64,000 nt of DNA from positions 10,788,001 through 10,852,000 of the forward strand of contig NC_079884.1 in the NCBI RefSeq assembly GCF_029227915.1. Reading direction: 5' to 3'. A program made the translations under genes and the position numbers. How positions within the stretch are numbered: the stretch's first letter is position 1; each line of letters begins with the position of its first letter. Below are positions 33,748-45,022 of the stretch, piece after piece. The notes under the pieces are model-generated. The model was not told the DNA's origin, did not search any database, and saw nothing but the letters and a program-made list of their open reading frames with translations. This stretch comes from Hydractinia symbiolongicarpus (lineage: Eukaryota > Cnidaria > Hydrozoa > Anthoathecata > Hydractiniidae).

Positions 33748-35304
33748 ATGAAAGGAGAGTATTTGTTCATCTTGTTTATCTACGTAGCTGGTGATGATAG
33801 TAGAGAGAAACCAGGTAGTGTTATACATGCAAAATATAGAACTGATAAAAAAAATATTGTAAGGATTATTGTCTTTGCTTCTATTCATTTTTGTCTATAG
33901 TTGTTTCCACCTTCTCCTCCCAGGGTACTTTTAAATGAGAGATTTTTTCACGACAAGGTTATGTGTGGCGTTTGTGTTGACTTCTCGCATTAAAGACACC
34001 CTTGAAAAGTTTTAAATTGATTATTAGTGTTTGTCTTCGTATAATGACTAAAAAATGTACTTTCTAACTCCTGTATCCTAGATTGCGTAGGCTGGATTCA
34101 CACAAAAGAGAATTGTTATAAAATGTACAAGGATGAGAAATATTTCTTATCCGCTGAAGATATGTGTTTAAGAGAAAATGCACACTTGGTGTCAATTTCA
34201 AACGTCGTTGAAAATAATTATATAAGTGAAATTATTAATGGCGCTGAAATATGGATTGGACTTAGAAAAGAAAATTTGAAATTTGTTTGGTTCGATGGAT
34301 ATTCTACATTTCGAAACTGGATGTTTTCCACACCCACAAACAAAGGAATATGTGTGAAGATGATTTCCGGTGGAAGTTGGGTTGATACATCCTGCTATGA
34401 AATGCTTCCCTTTGTCTGTAAAAAAAGTAAGTTGGAAATATTTACAACATAATTTTTTAATAACAGTTAAAAATTCGTTCCACTGTATTAGTTATGTTAT
34501 TCCCCTTCAACTTGCTTTGGGTAAATTATAATTTGGATAAGTTGGACGTTTTGAACAAATCAGAATCTTTTAAATTTACACGATATGCATATTTCTTGCC
34601 TCTTACTTCTGACGTGTTATCATTTAAAAAATTATTAAATATAATAATTATGTAGCAGTACTAAGAATTTGCGGCTACGGGTAAAATTGTGGTAACAGTA
34701 CTGTGGCCATGTTTTTTTAGAGATAAAGTATCCTGTGGATACAGAAAGCATGAATTTAGCTGTGATTATTATAGCTCCATCAATCCTCGTCAGCATAATG
34801 TTACTTATCATTATTCCTATGTTTATAAACAGTTACCGACGCGAAGTTATGGTAATGAAAAAGATGCATGATATAGAGATAATTAATGAGGTAATAGCGC
34901 GCCGTAACGAAGCAGATCGTACGCTTTTCGCATATGAAAAAGCAATAATCAGGTCCAATAAAGGTAGTCCTGATTGCAGTATTAAAACTAACGGGACATC
35001 TGAGGATTCAAATGAGATTATATATGAAGACAATACACAAATTGATGATATTTTGAATTCGTATCATAACATCTTCTATATTCACGACGAAGAGTCAACT
35101 ACCGAGTTTGGACCAAACTCATTATCGTACAGAGAATGCAACGCTCATGGAATGACTCGAGATTTTAACGGGACGGAAGGAGAAATTAAAACTGTAGTTA
35201 GAAACGGTATGATTAAAAATGCCCATCAATATATTTATGATTATCCCGAAAGAAGTTATAAAGCGGAAGTTGTAGAAGATTATGTACAGATATCTATTCT
35301 ATAA
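33748..35304 (+). CDS. C-type lectin-like receptor 1 with tyrosine-rich tail
   Basis: Three exons, all joined in phase 1: 33748-33814 (signal peptide, MKGEYLFILFIYVAG), 34082-34426 and 34721-35304, giving about 331 residues. A shorter exon 1 ending at 33790 is equally in phase. Exon 2 is one C-type lectin-like domain (residues 23-137): cysteines 24, 34, 51, 113, 127 and 135 fit the long form, WIGL is at 80-83 and WVDTSC at 122-127. The usual EPN sugar/calcium triplet is replaced by TPT, so classical calcium-dependent sugar binding is doubtful. Exon 3 gives one helix without charged residues (150-173) and a 158-residue cytoplasmic tail with tyrosines at 308, 310, 312, 317 and 325; the last forms YVQI (YxxI) after acidic residues, resembling a hemITAM. 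Likely a cell-surface recognition receptor; ligand unknown. Paralogue at 39960-41790. Confidence 0.8.
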
Positions 35305-38300
35305 AAATTAGGTTGACTTAAATTTTGGACCTCTTGCCATAATGCTAATGCCGGATTCCCATTGTCGTACAAATTGATAAAGATATTCGCTGATAGCTAT
35401 CTTCCTAGTTGTCATTATAAATCACAGCTTTAGTCTGTGCACTAATAATAGCCGTATTATGTTCAAAATGGTTGCGCACAGCTTTATGTCGAAACGTAGA
35501 GTAATTTAATTGTGTAATACCGATGAATAACGATAACGAAATGCCGATGTGGAAGGTAATTCATGTGGGATACTTCCACTGGTTAACGACTAGTTTATAA
35601 CTACTATATTATTAAACTTTGCTGATAAAAGCACGAACAAGAATTTAGTCTTTAAGTTTTGAAACCCTCGAGAAAAATTTCTGCAAAAATTCCAAACCTT
35701 GTTTTAAGTTTTCTAATTAATGTCTACCTTGCACAGAGTTATTTAACTACCATTGTAAAGCTATTCCTTTGTCCTTTCACTTTATGCAATAACAACGCTC
35801 TCCTTTGGTTTTGTTCTCCCTATTGTAACGCGTTTATCATTTAACCTAAAAATAGTCGCACAAAACACATTTTTGGACCAAAAATTTACGTGCATATACC
35901 AAGAGGTGTAAAATGTAAACAAAACGCAAAAAATATTGAATTCCCATGTACTTTTAATTTCTTTTCTTTGTTAGAAGCATTTACAAGAATACACCAGCCA
36001 CGGTAAGTTTAAGCAAATTTAAAAATGGTTTGTTGGCTCCCAGCGAAATTTAAATAAAATTACTTATTATGAGCAAACTATGTTCAAGTTTCAAGGTCGA
36101 AAGATTCCTCCCCTTGGTAATAAAGTTTGGAAGGGGCTAGTCCACGACTGCCTGTATTATATTTCCTTCGATTTGCGTAAGACGTTGTTTGGGAAGCATA
36201 AGCAACACCCACACATCATAAAACTCGTCTATATTTCCTGCAGAAGCCCTCATCAATTTTTAAAATTTAAAGAGTATACTTTTTGATTGTAGTAAATCTT
36301 AGAGACGTACAGGAACTTACAAAGTCATAAAAATACAGACTTTACATCAACATTACTTTTCCTGCAAGAATTGTGTGGGCAAAAATGGTGTTGACAAATG
36401 ATAACAGAGATTTGTGGTTTAAAGTTTTTTTTGATGACGTCATCAACCTGTTAGTCATGAAGAGAGAAATTGTCCAAACTTTGATGGAGGAATAAAAACA
36501 CTGATTTCACCACCCTATTGGTAAGTTTTTTTGCCTTGTAGTACTCCCGATACTTATTCTAATGTTCTTTGTTTTTCAGATCAAAACAACCACCATTACC
36601 TTTTTCCGAAATCTTGATAGATAGGTTTGATTTTATGTATTAAAATCCAAGAAAAAATCGTTGTAGCAATGCTGAACAGCAACACGTTATAACTAAAACA
36701 TATAGCAGTTTGTTTTAGAATACCAACTCTTCTTTCCTTGAATTCTGAATCTTTTTATAGTTCAGTACTTTTACACATTTGCCAAACAAGTGGTTTAGTT
36801 TAGAAACAATGGAATATCTTTCTCTTCACTGTGATGATCATGTGTCGATGATAAAACACTTGTTTATCAAGAATTATAAACAAAAAAAAAATCGTACATA
36901 TCAGCGCAGGATCCTGCAATTGTGGTGTACCGTTTGACGTAAGGATTTATTATATAGGCAACGTCCTCTCTATCTGTCAGCATTTTAATAATTCTCAAAA
37001 TTGGGAGGACAGGAGAGAGTTTAAGAGTTTCTCCCTTAAACAAAGACAGTTGCAATGTTTACATTTACCTAACAGTTTTCCTCCCTTGTTGTATATATTA
37101 ATAATTAGTCCGTTAGGTTAACCTACAAACCAAGTATCACGTGCCTAAGACATTTTTTCTTCTGTTATTTCTGGCTACCGCGATAGAGGGTTCCCGTGCT
37201 ATGATATACCGCTTTGAACAAAGCTTTCATAAACGTGTTCCAGTTTTCGTATTCATGATATACAGTCAGCATCGGTTACAATAAGTAAATACGCTGTAAA
37301 TACAATTCACAAAACAACGTATCGTGTGCATTATGTTTGTCAAGCTTAATGTTTGGTTGATCAATTCAAGTATATGCTAACCGAAAATGGATGCAAGTTT
37401 CGGCCAAGAAAACCATAAAACATATGATCTGGTGCAGTTAAATCTACAAATATACTTTAGCTAATCCGAACTAAACAAAACACAAATCAGGAAATGCATG
37501 CCCTGATAAGTGCAAAAGCCTCAATATCCCTAGTTCAGATGATCTGATACTTGGATCTCTCTAGTTTGTGGGTTGAGCCTTATTGTCAGTCTGTTTTGTT
37601 ATAATAACCAATAAAGTATATAAAATAAAATTTTGGAGAATGCGCTCCTAGCTGTAATTCAAGACTTAAGTTCAGTTGGCAAACCATCAGCTAGATACTT
37701 AAGCGTAAAACTGTAATTTTCTCGTAGATAGCTAGCTCTGTGACTAAGCACATAGAGAAAAGGGTAGCTAGCATATAACTAGCTGACTGGCGATTTTAGT
37801 GATCAAATTAAATTACATTATTTTCAGTACTAAGTGCCTCCCACTACCACTAAAAGTGCTTTAGCTAAGTACCTTTTTACCTCTTATATGCCGCATAATC
37901 GTAAAAAATGATCTTACACCAAGACTGCAGCAGCCTGTTTTAATAAATCGCTCCCCTTTGAATTTCCGGTCTGTATATTTATCAAATCTGGCGTCAAATC
38001 ATCACAACAATCTTCATAGTTTAAAGCTGGAAGTATGCTGTGGAAAAGTAAACCATATTACGAAAAAATACTATTGGCCAGATGACAGATGTTTATAAAG
38101 TTCCAAGAAGTGTAAAAGAAGGTTACAAGAAGAGTAATACTATGTTAATAGGTAACACATTTTGTGTTTTTCGTGAGTTAAAGATCTTATTTTGACATTT
38201 TTTGTTAAGTACATCTCAAACTTGTTTTTTTTTTACCCAAACAGTGATGAAAACATTGTAAAAATGTTCCCAGGAAGGAATATGGTTATAGTAGTTATCT

Positions 38301-38747
38301 ATATTAAAATACTCGTATACGTCTGTCCGTCACGCAAAATGTAACTTAGCTGCGCAAGTGGCGAGACGCATGCAATGTGGTATAAAAATGATTTACAGTT
38401 TTTTCATAGCTGGATGGGGTAAAAATAAGTAGGTTTTAGATGTACTTACCGGTAAACATAAAAATGTAAGATCTTTGACTTCAGATAACTAAGAATATTT
38501 TACGTACTATGGTAGTAACAGCATTTTATAACCTTCGTTTACACTTCTTTTTCTTGATTTATTATTTTGTGCGCATTGATCTGTGACCATCACAATAAGG
38601 TGAGATATATGCCATTGATTTTTAATTTAGCCATTTAAATGTGTAAAAATACTCGATTATAAATAGTTCAACAAAGATGTAAACAAAGCTTATTAACAAA
38701 CTGTTTTAAGTCTAGTGTGTTGTCCTTCTGCAAAGTTTTAGGTCAAA
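35305..38747. other. Intergenic between the two lectin receptors
   Basis: No supported full gene. A short acceptor-donor bounded segment (35976-36003, preceded by a pyrimidine tract and followed by GTAAGT) could be a tiny alternative exon. An ATG-initiated 24-codon stretch ends at a possible donor near 38153. Repeated blocks shared with 31.8-32.1 kb (36753-36845 and about 37965) mark the segmental duplication. Confidence 0.45.
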
Positions 38748-38894
38748 ATGTACCATTTTTACGTGAAAAACATCATATTTTTGTTTCTAGTCCTTTTTGT
38801 TATGATGGATGCAGCATGTAAATTGATTTATAATAAATCAGATCAATCCAGTCGATCTGGTCTTCAAAATGAACACTGTCATCATGAACTTTGA
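38748..38894 (+). CDS. Possible small secreted peptide or first exon
   Basis: A 48-codon frame begins MYHFYVKNIIFLFLVLFV, a convincing signal peptide with cleavage expected near MDAACK, followed by a short polar His-rich tail and TGA. It lies 1.2 kb before receptor 2, whose own signal exon is at 39960. It could be a relic first exon of a lost receptor copy. No family recognised. Confidence 0.3.
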   Translation: MYHFYVKNIIFLFLVLFVMMDAACKLIYNKSDQSSRSGLQNEHCHHEL

Positions 38895-39959
38895 TTCAGC
38901 AGCCGTGCCGTGCGCAGTTCGCCGCTCCTTTAAGCGATGCTTGGTGTTAATTCGAATAATTACGCTAAATGATTTTTACACGTTATATTTGTAACGTACG
39001 ATGAATGTTCCGTTTCTTGCAGATGTCGTGCAACAATGTTTTAGCTTCACAGCAGTAATTTGATTCGTTTTTTTAAAATAATTATCGTAACTGATTTTGA
39101 AACACGCTATACTAAATTTAACGTTACTTGTGAGAAAAATTATATTTCTGCTGAAAATGTAGAACGAGATGACTTTTATAAAACCAAATATAAGTATTTA
39201 GTAATTAATATGTATTTATAAAAGTTATCACCTTTTGAAAAAAGTACATGCAAATAAGCTTAAAAAAGAAATGTTTTTAACAACATAGATGTCCTTTATG
39301 TCGTTGTTGATTAAATATAGTAGTCTTTTGTAAATTCGTCGTAACGAGAAATGATTTATTTATCACGACCGCCGTAATATATAAAATAAGTTAATGGACT
39401 GCTCATAACTTTAGGATGGTCATTACAAAATACCGCAATTGGTAATTTGATGATTGTTCAAGATAGTAACCAACTGTAACGAAAACATATTAATGATACG
39501 CAGTGGTTTTTATTGGTCTTGAAAGAAAAGTAAAGTTTTATTTACATCTGCTTGCATGTGTTATAAAATTTCAGAATATTAACACAGTGTGTATAAATGC
39601 AATGTTAATCTTATTGGAAGTTGCCATGGAGGAAATTACACTATATAACATAAATATAACTTTTGACGCTCTTATACTTTCACAATTTTATGCTTAGTAT
39701 ATATTGTATATAAAGTAAAAAGCAACAAGCGATTACATGTTGTTTTTGGACAGAATATATAAGGTGTTGCAAACTCCTTATTGATAGCGGAGCAAGGGAG
39801 ATGTAGTTAATGACAATAAGAACTTAAAAAAAAGTAAAATGCCGAATGCACTTAACATGAATGAGAAACTGTCATCACGTAAATATTGACACATTATTGT
39901 TAATTTTCCACTTTTCTTTAGAATTTATAGTGATATGAGAAAGTTACCTGGCCTGTCAA
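38895..39959. other. Intergenic, no feature seen
   Basis: AT-rich spacer upstream of receptor 2; no credible exon or repeat. Confidence 0.45.
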
Positions 39960-41790
39960 ATGCATTTCGTTCTTATCTTGGTTGCAATTCATACTAGCGT
40001 TGTTTTTGTTGACGCAAGAAGTTTTTTTCATGATAAATATCGGAAACAAAAAACAAGTGGTATGTTTCTTTACATTAATATCAGACTTTCTAGTTTGTTG
40101 ACGAAAAAAAAAGAATTAGCAGGTCAATATAACAAATAAAGATCACATGTAGCTAAAGGCCTTTCTTATTGTAAGTGATCTAGGCAGCTTAATATAATTT
40201 TTAGTATTGTAGTTTACTTGCCATATGGCATCTATCAGATTGAGCAACAACAATGTAAAAGCACTGTACGTTTCTAATACACATGCAAAGATGCCTTTTG
40301 TATATTTATAGAATGTAAAGGTTGGATAAAGGGGAATGAAAGATGCTACAAAGTCTACACAGAGGAGAAATATTTTTCATCTGCTGAAAATATCTGTTTA
40401 AGAGAAAAAGCACACTTGGTGTCAATTTCGAACGGCGTTGAAAATAACCATATAAGTAAAATTACTAATGGCGCGGAAATATGGATTGGACTTAAAAAGG
40501 AAAATTTGAAATTTGTTTGGTTCGATGGATATTCTACATTTCGAAACTGGATGTTTTCCAGACCTACAAACAAAGGGATATGTGTGAAGATGATTTCCGG
40601 TGGTGGTTGGGTTGATACATCCTGTTATGAAATGCTTCCCTTTGTCTGCCAAAAAGGTTGTTTTTTTAACTCAAACGTCTCTTATAGAAGAGAAAACGAA
40701 CACAGAAAATCTCATATTTTAAAATGCGGAAATTTCCTGAACAACAATTCCTTAAAACCTAAGACAACTTTTTGGAGCCTTTCGCAAATAGTTGTTGACA
40801 AACTAAAGGAATAAGAGCGGGGCCATCACATGAGAAAAATAAGCCCGGCAAAACGGACTAGTTTATTAACGAACTCTCACAATTAAGTAAGCTCGTCTTT
40901 TATGCGACTTACTATCGCATAAGAGACGAGCTGACCCGGCTAACCGAAATCTTGTTTCATTAAAACAAAATTCCAGCAAAGCGGGCTGAAAAAATTCAAT
41001 GTGACAACACCAGCCCTTTAGACGTTTTTGTGCACGATTAAAGTTGTTCTAATTGCAGAGATCATGTATAATAATAACAGAAATATTAAAAAGTTAATAT
41101 TTACTACAAGTTATTTTATTTTATAAATTCTTGAAAATAATGGTTTGCTGATGTCATTAAAAACTATGTGTCCCAATGCTTGTAGTTGAATTACATTTTC
41201 TCATGGTACTTGCAGCTGGTTAATTATTAAACTACACTTTTTTAGACCGCACCAAATACACTGATGTTAAAGTTACACAGTATGTTGTGCTTCTTATTGT
41301 GCCTGCTTTCCTTGTTGGTCTGATGTTGGCTGTGATCATCCCTATCTTTTTAAACACCTCATCACAAATATCGCATGTGAAACGAGAAATGAAATCTATG
41401 GACCAACTTGTAACTGCTGTTATAGAGAGTAATTATGGTTCAAATCAAAGTGAAGAAAATGACGAGAATCAGACAATTGACGATACAAGCAGCTGCCAAG
41501 TTGTTTTTTCTATTTCCTGTGACGAAGAAAGTCAAGACGACATATTTAACACAGTTGATGGATTGGGTGTCAATTCGTCATTTGGTTACACGCACTGTCC
41601 TTACACCAAGTTTGAAAACTGCGATGGAGATTTGAGTGCAAGTGGGGATGATTTTATCGATGAAATCAAAACGGTAATAAGAAACAGTAAAATAAAAAAT
41701 ACTCATCAATATATTTATGATTCTGATTTTGAAAAAAGCTACAAACTTCAACTTGTAGAAGATTATGTTGATATAACCGTCATGCAATAA
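39960..41790 (+). CDS. C-type lectin-like receptor 2 with tyrosine-rich tail
   Basis: Exons 39960-40059 (signal peptide MHFVLILVAIHTSVVFVDA, donor GTATGT), 40312-40656 and 41246-41790; every junction is phase 1 and the frame is open to TAA, giving 329 residues. Exon 2, 345 bp as in receptor 1, is a long-form C-type lectin-like domain with the same six cysteines, WIGL and WVDTSC; the EPN position reads RPT. One helix (162-184) follows, then a 145-residue tail. The end of the tail is conserved with receptor 1 (HQYIYD, SYK, VEDYVDI) with tyrosines 304, 306, 314 and 322, while the middle of the tail is unrelated in sequence. Reading through the exon 2 donor would give a 132-codon frame ending at 40814, a possible soluble isoform but more likely unspliced intron. 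Confidence 0.82.
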
Positions 41791-43370
41791 AAAATACTTA
41801 CATTTATCAATGAAGATGATTTTTGTGATTAAATTGACAGTTCATTTCATTGTGAGAGATCGGTGATTGGTTAAGCACTTAGTTTAATAGAAAAAAACAA
41901 TAAAGATGAAAATAGAAGATTTGCTGAATAGAAGATTATACATAATACTCTATTTATTTGCCTAGATTAGCGTCAACCTCACTATTAGCGATTATATTAT
42001 CTTTAGGGTACTCACGTAAAGACAATTTGTATAGTCTGACTTTAATTCAGATGTTTTATCCTTAGTTAGTGTTTAATTAGGAGAAACCAAAGTTGTGTGA
42101 AGTAGCTACCAGCAGGAAGTTCTGCAACGGCTTTGATAAATTGTGTAATTTAACGCGATTCTTTCACACAGAATTTTAACATATTCTTGAAAAAAGTTCA
42201 GTGCGAAAACTTTAGTAGAGAATATTTGGAAAACTTTTATTAATTAAGAAAATAAATATACGGTTAATGTAGTTTGCTAAGTTGTACTTGTTATTTGTGG
42301 GAGAAACTTACACAAAAATCAATACGCGCAAAATTGTTGATTTTAGTCTGAAAATTAAGTTTACACCATCTTTGTCATCGCTAATTATAATTCGCGCCAA
42401 AATTTGTACTAAGTTCAAATTGCTGCGCGAATATTAATACGTGCCAAAATACACCTTTCCCGAATTTCATAAATCATAATAATTATGACGTCATCCAAAA
42501 TTTTATAATGGTTTTGTGCTCTTCAAATAAGGATATTCAGATAGAATATTAAATTATCATGACAAAAATGAGTTTTTAGAGCAATATAATATTCTGGTTG
42601 GATTTTATTTTAATATGTTTAGCACGTAGTAGGTGAACAAAAACTTTATGTGGACGTGTTGATGACAACTCGCTTTATATATTTTAGATGATAATAGTAA
42701 AAATATTTCTTTGTCTCAATTTTTTTTCAAACCAGCGTAAAAACATTACATACCAAGTTTTAAGTCTTTATTTCAATTTTATAGCAAATAGAACGGTTCG
42801 GAAAGAAAAGTACTTGGCCCGTTTAAATTGTTTAAACACATATCTAAACGTTTTCCCTATGACACGTTCGCATAATCTGGCCATACATTGGCCAAAAATC
42901 ACTCAACGATACCAGGGTTTTTTTCGCCGTCTCCTCTCATATTAAAAAGACAAAAACACTAAGGGACCAGGGTGATAGATAATATGCAACATTACAAAAT
43001 GAACACTCTTTTTTTATTCTTTTTTTAGCTTTGAACATGGCAATAGGCAAAAATATAAAAAAAGTTGTTTGTTTGTTTTTCGCAGGTTTAAACAAAATAA
43101 CTTTAAAAAAAACATTTTTTCTTTTAAGGCTTAAAAATAACAAAATTTATAGCCAGACTCCCAATATCGACTGAAAGAGCAGCTAGTTTAGGGGTTCACG
43201 ATAACTACATTTTCCCAAAAAACACTGTCAAACTCTCATAAAAAATATCATACACAATTTCACTTGTGATGTCACAACTTTGCGTCACGCCTCATTGCAC
43301 AAAATTTCGCTAACAATCATCAAAAAATCTTGAAACTCTTGCTCTGAAGTCGTTTGGCATTGGCTTGAAA
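41791..43370. other. Intergenic, no feature seen
   Basis: AT-rich, with several A/T homopolymers. The 85-codon plus frame at 42688 has no recognisable domain. The left edge of the Polinton remnant cannot be placed exactly; no terminal inverted repeat was found. Confidence 0.45.
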
Positions 43371-43773
43371 CGTTAACTTACAAAATGGTTGCAAGATAAT
43401 ACTACTATAATAAATGAGTTGTTTCAAAACGCAAGACATGTGCGACAAGGCCGTTAAAAAGCAGCCCTGGGTGCTCGAGCATGTCCCCAACAAGTTCAAG
43501 ACGCAGGAAATGTGTAACACAGTTGTTAAAGAATATCCCTGGATGCTAAGGGATGTGCCTGAATGGCTCAGGACGCAAGACATGTGCAATAAGGAAAAAG
43601 ATTCCGAAATGCTCCAATATGTACCGCACCGGTTCAAAACGCAAGATATATGCAATGAAGCCGTTGAAAAGGATCCCGAAGTGCTCAAGTATGTGTAACG
43701 AGACATGCGCAATAACATGTAAAATTAATGGGTCATCTTACAACCATGTTTTAAGATAATACTACTAATAAAA
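43371..43773. repeat. Direct repeat flanking the KTQ-repeat gene
   Basis: A 40-45 base segment occurs just before the ATG (about 43373-43413) and again after the gene (about 43731-43773). Both share CTTACAA and AAGATAATACTACTA followed by TAA/ATAA. It looks like a repeated promoter/leader, suggesting the gene was one of a tandem set. Confidence 0.65.
43414..43698 (+). CDS. KTQ-repeat protein (DUF4116-like)
   Basis: 94 residues consisting of four units of about 24 residues with the pattern KTQ.MC..AV...P..L..VP..F; the third is shortened (CNKEKDSEML). The pattern resembles DUF4116-type repeats abundant in giant-virus and some invertebrate proteins. Length is short for the family and the frame ends abruptly after the start of a fifth unit (VLKYV, then TAA), so it is probably truncated. 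Function unknown; a role in host interaction would be speculation. Confidence 0.6.
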   Translation: MSCFKTQDMCDKAVKKQPWVLEHVPNKFKTQEMCNTVVKEYPWMLRDVPEWLRTQDMCNKEKDSEMLQYVPHRFKTQDICNEAVEKDPEVLKYV

Positions 43774-44125
43774 AAGATAAATGGAGCAATGTAACGACTG
43801 TGAAAGGGTAATCGATGCGTATGTACAATGACATGCAATTGTCTGAAATCGTTTGAAATACAATAAACAAGATGCTACAGTTTGAGAATGAGCTTGTCAA
43901 GCCTAAATTATTCTACTCATTTGCTGCTACCTTTACAGACATCAACGATATCAATGTAGAATAGCTGACAGTGTCAGATCCCATTCCTGCCAATGGGGGT
44001 AAGGATTAACGGTATATAGTAGGGTACCATACAAGAGACCTTGTGGTACCCCTCGGGGTCAAAAAAAAAACAAAATCTGGTCCCCGCATGGAGTGACCCG
44101 GTACAACGCCAATGAAGTACCAGCA
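43774..44125. other. Gene debris between small Polinton genes
   Basis: Two very short frames start after the repeated leader: 16 codons at about 43780 (MEQCNDCERV) and 30 codons at 43872-43964. Neither is recognised. The rest, including an A10 run, shows no feature. Confidence 0.35.
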
Positions 44126-44374
44126 ATGAGTCTCGATTTTGAAGAGTACCCTGATTGGATTGAGAAGTATCGCCAAATCTGGTCCAAAGTAGAGGATACG
44201 ATCACACCCAAATTTTACGGTATGCCAATACCCTATGATGAACCCTGCCAAGCCAGTGCCATCCTAGTTATTTTGTCGGTGTATGTGCAAGACAAAAACC
44301 ACTACCCACAGGTACATATTACAGAATGCCGGTACAAGGATTTTAAGAAGGAATGGCTGTTAGGTGAGGATTAA
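44126..44374 (+). CDS. Small conserved Polinton protein, unknown function
   Basis: 82 codons from ATG (MSLDFEEYPDWIEKY). The C-terminal block IPYDEPCQASAIL...YPQVHITECRYKD resembles a small protein seen beside cnidarian Polintons, where a longer stretch separates the WIEKY and PYD parts; here that middle seems deleted in frame. An in-frame GTG further upstream (44093) is not needed. Convergent with the next gene. No function is known to me, and the family match is from memory. Confidence 0.5.
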   Translation: MSLDFEEYPDWIEKYRQIWSKVEDTITPKFYGMPIPYDEPCQASAILVILSVYVQDKNHYPQVHITECRYKDFKKEWLLGED

Positions 44375-44384
44375 AAAACCATAT

Positions 44385-44414
44385 ATTTTATAGGCCTTGT
44401 ATGGCCTATAAAAT
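44385..44414. terminator. Perfect 12-bp hairpin between convergent genes
   Basis: ATTTTATAGGCC, six-base loop, then its exact complement. It lies 10 bases after the plus-strand stop and 36 bases from the end of the minus-strand gene, so it may serve as a shared 3' end signal. Confidence 0.6.
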
Positions 44415-44450
44415 TTGTATAAAAAAAAGGCTTATACTCAAGTGGTGACT

Positions 44451-45019
44451 CTAGGTACTGCTTACATACTGCACAGATCTAAGTTTTTTAAAAACGTCTT
44501 GCCTCCCTTCTTCCTGACCCTTGGCAACTAGCTGGGCACGCTCTTGTTCATTGATGCTATTCACAATATGGTTAAATCGCTGTCGCATCTGTTCTTTCAG
44601 TACCATATACCTTTCCTTTACACGGCTAATCAAGCTGTACTCGTTGTAACTAATCATACCATTTTCCATTGCTTTTTAAGATCAGGTCCACGATAGAGTT
44701 TAATTTCGCGTCTGCGAGTAGCCTGATACCTTCATGTTTCTTGGATTTGATACGGAGCCGTTTTGAAGCGTTCCGGAGACCGAGTTGACATATTCCAGCT
44801 GCCATCGCGAGGCCCCTCATGGCACAGGCCAAGGTCACAGAAGCGTACCCACGTATCATGCATTATAAACTTCTTAGCAATCCTGTTCCATTTCTTGATT
44901 TCATCTCTTTAATATACCTCTATTTCCGCAATCTTTTTCAACCTAGCTTTCCTTGGGTATATCGGCACCTTGTGCAGGTTACTCGGTAAATTAGGATAGA
45001 GCTTCGTTACATCATTCAT
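44451..45019 (-). pseudogene. Conserved Polinton membrane-type protein, frameshifted
   Basis: Starts at ATG 45019 (MNDVTKLYP), runs in frame for 34 codons, shifts frame into RDEIKKWNRIAKK, shifts again to GYASVTLACAMRGLAMAAGI (weak hydrophobic stretch) and IKSKKHEGIRLLADAKLNSI, and after an A5 run at 44673-44677 continues as MENGMISYNEYSLI...KEQMRQR to the stop at 44451. The order (RDEI...A.RF, glycine/alanine-rich helices, KHE.I..LA..KLNSI, ISYNEY) matches a family common in cnidarian Polintons. Function unknown; virion membrane association is a guess. Confidence 0.6.
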
Positions 45020-45022
45020 TTA

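Noticed and set aside
34841-41787. Strict ITAM in the receptor tails
   Set aside because: Only the last tyrosine has the required aliphatic residue at +3; the preceding tyrosine does not, so only a hemITAM-like motif is claimed.
42688-42945. 85-codon plus-strand gene
   Set aside because: Composition is that of AT-rich noise, with no domain, signal peptide or splice context.
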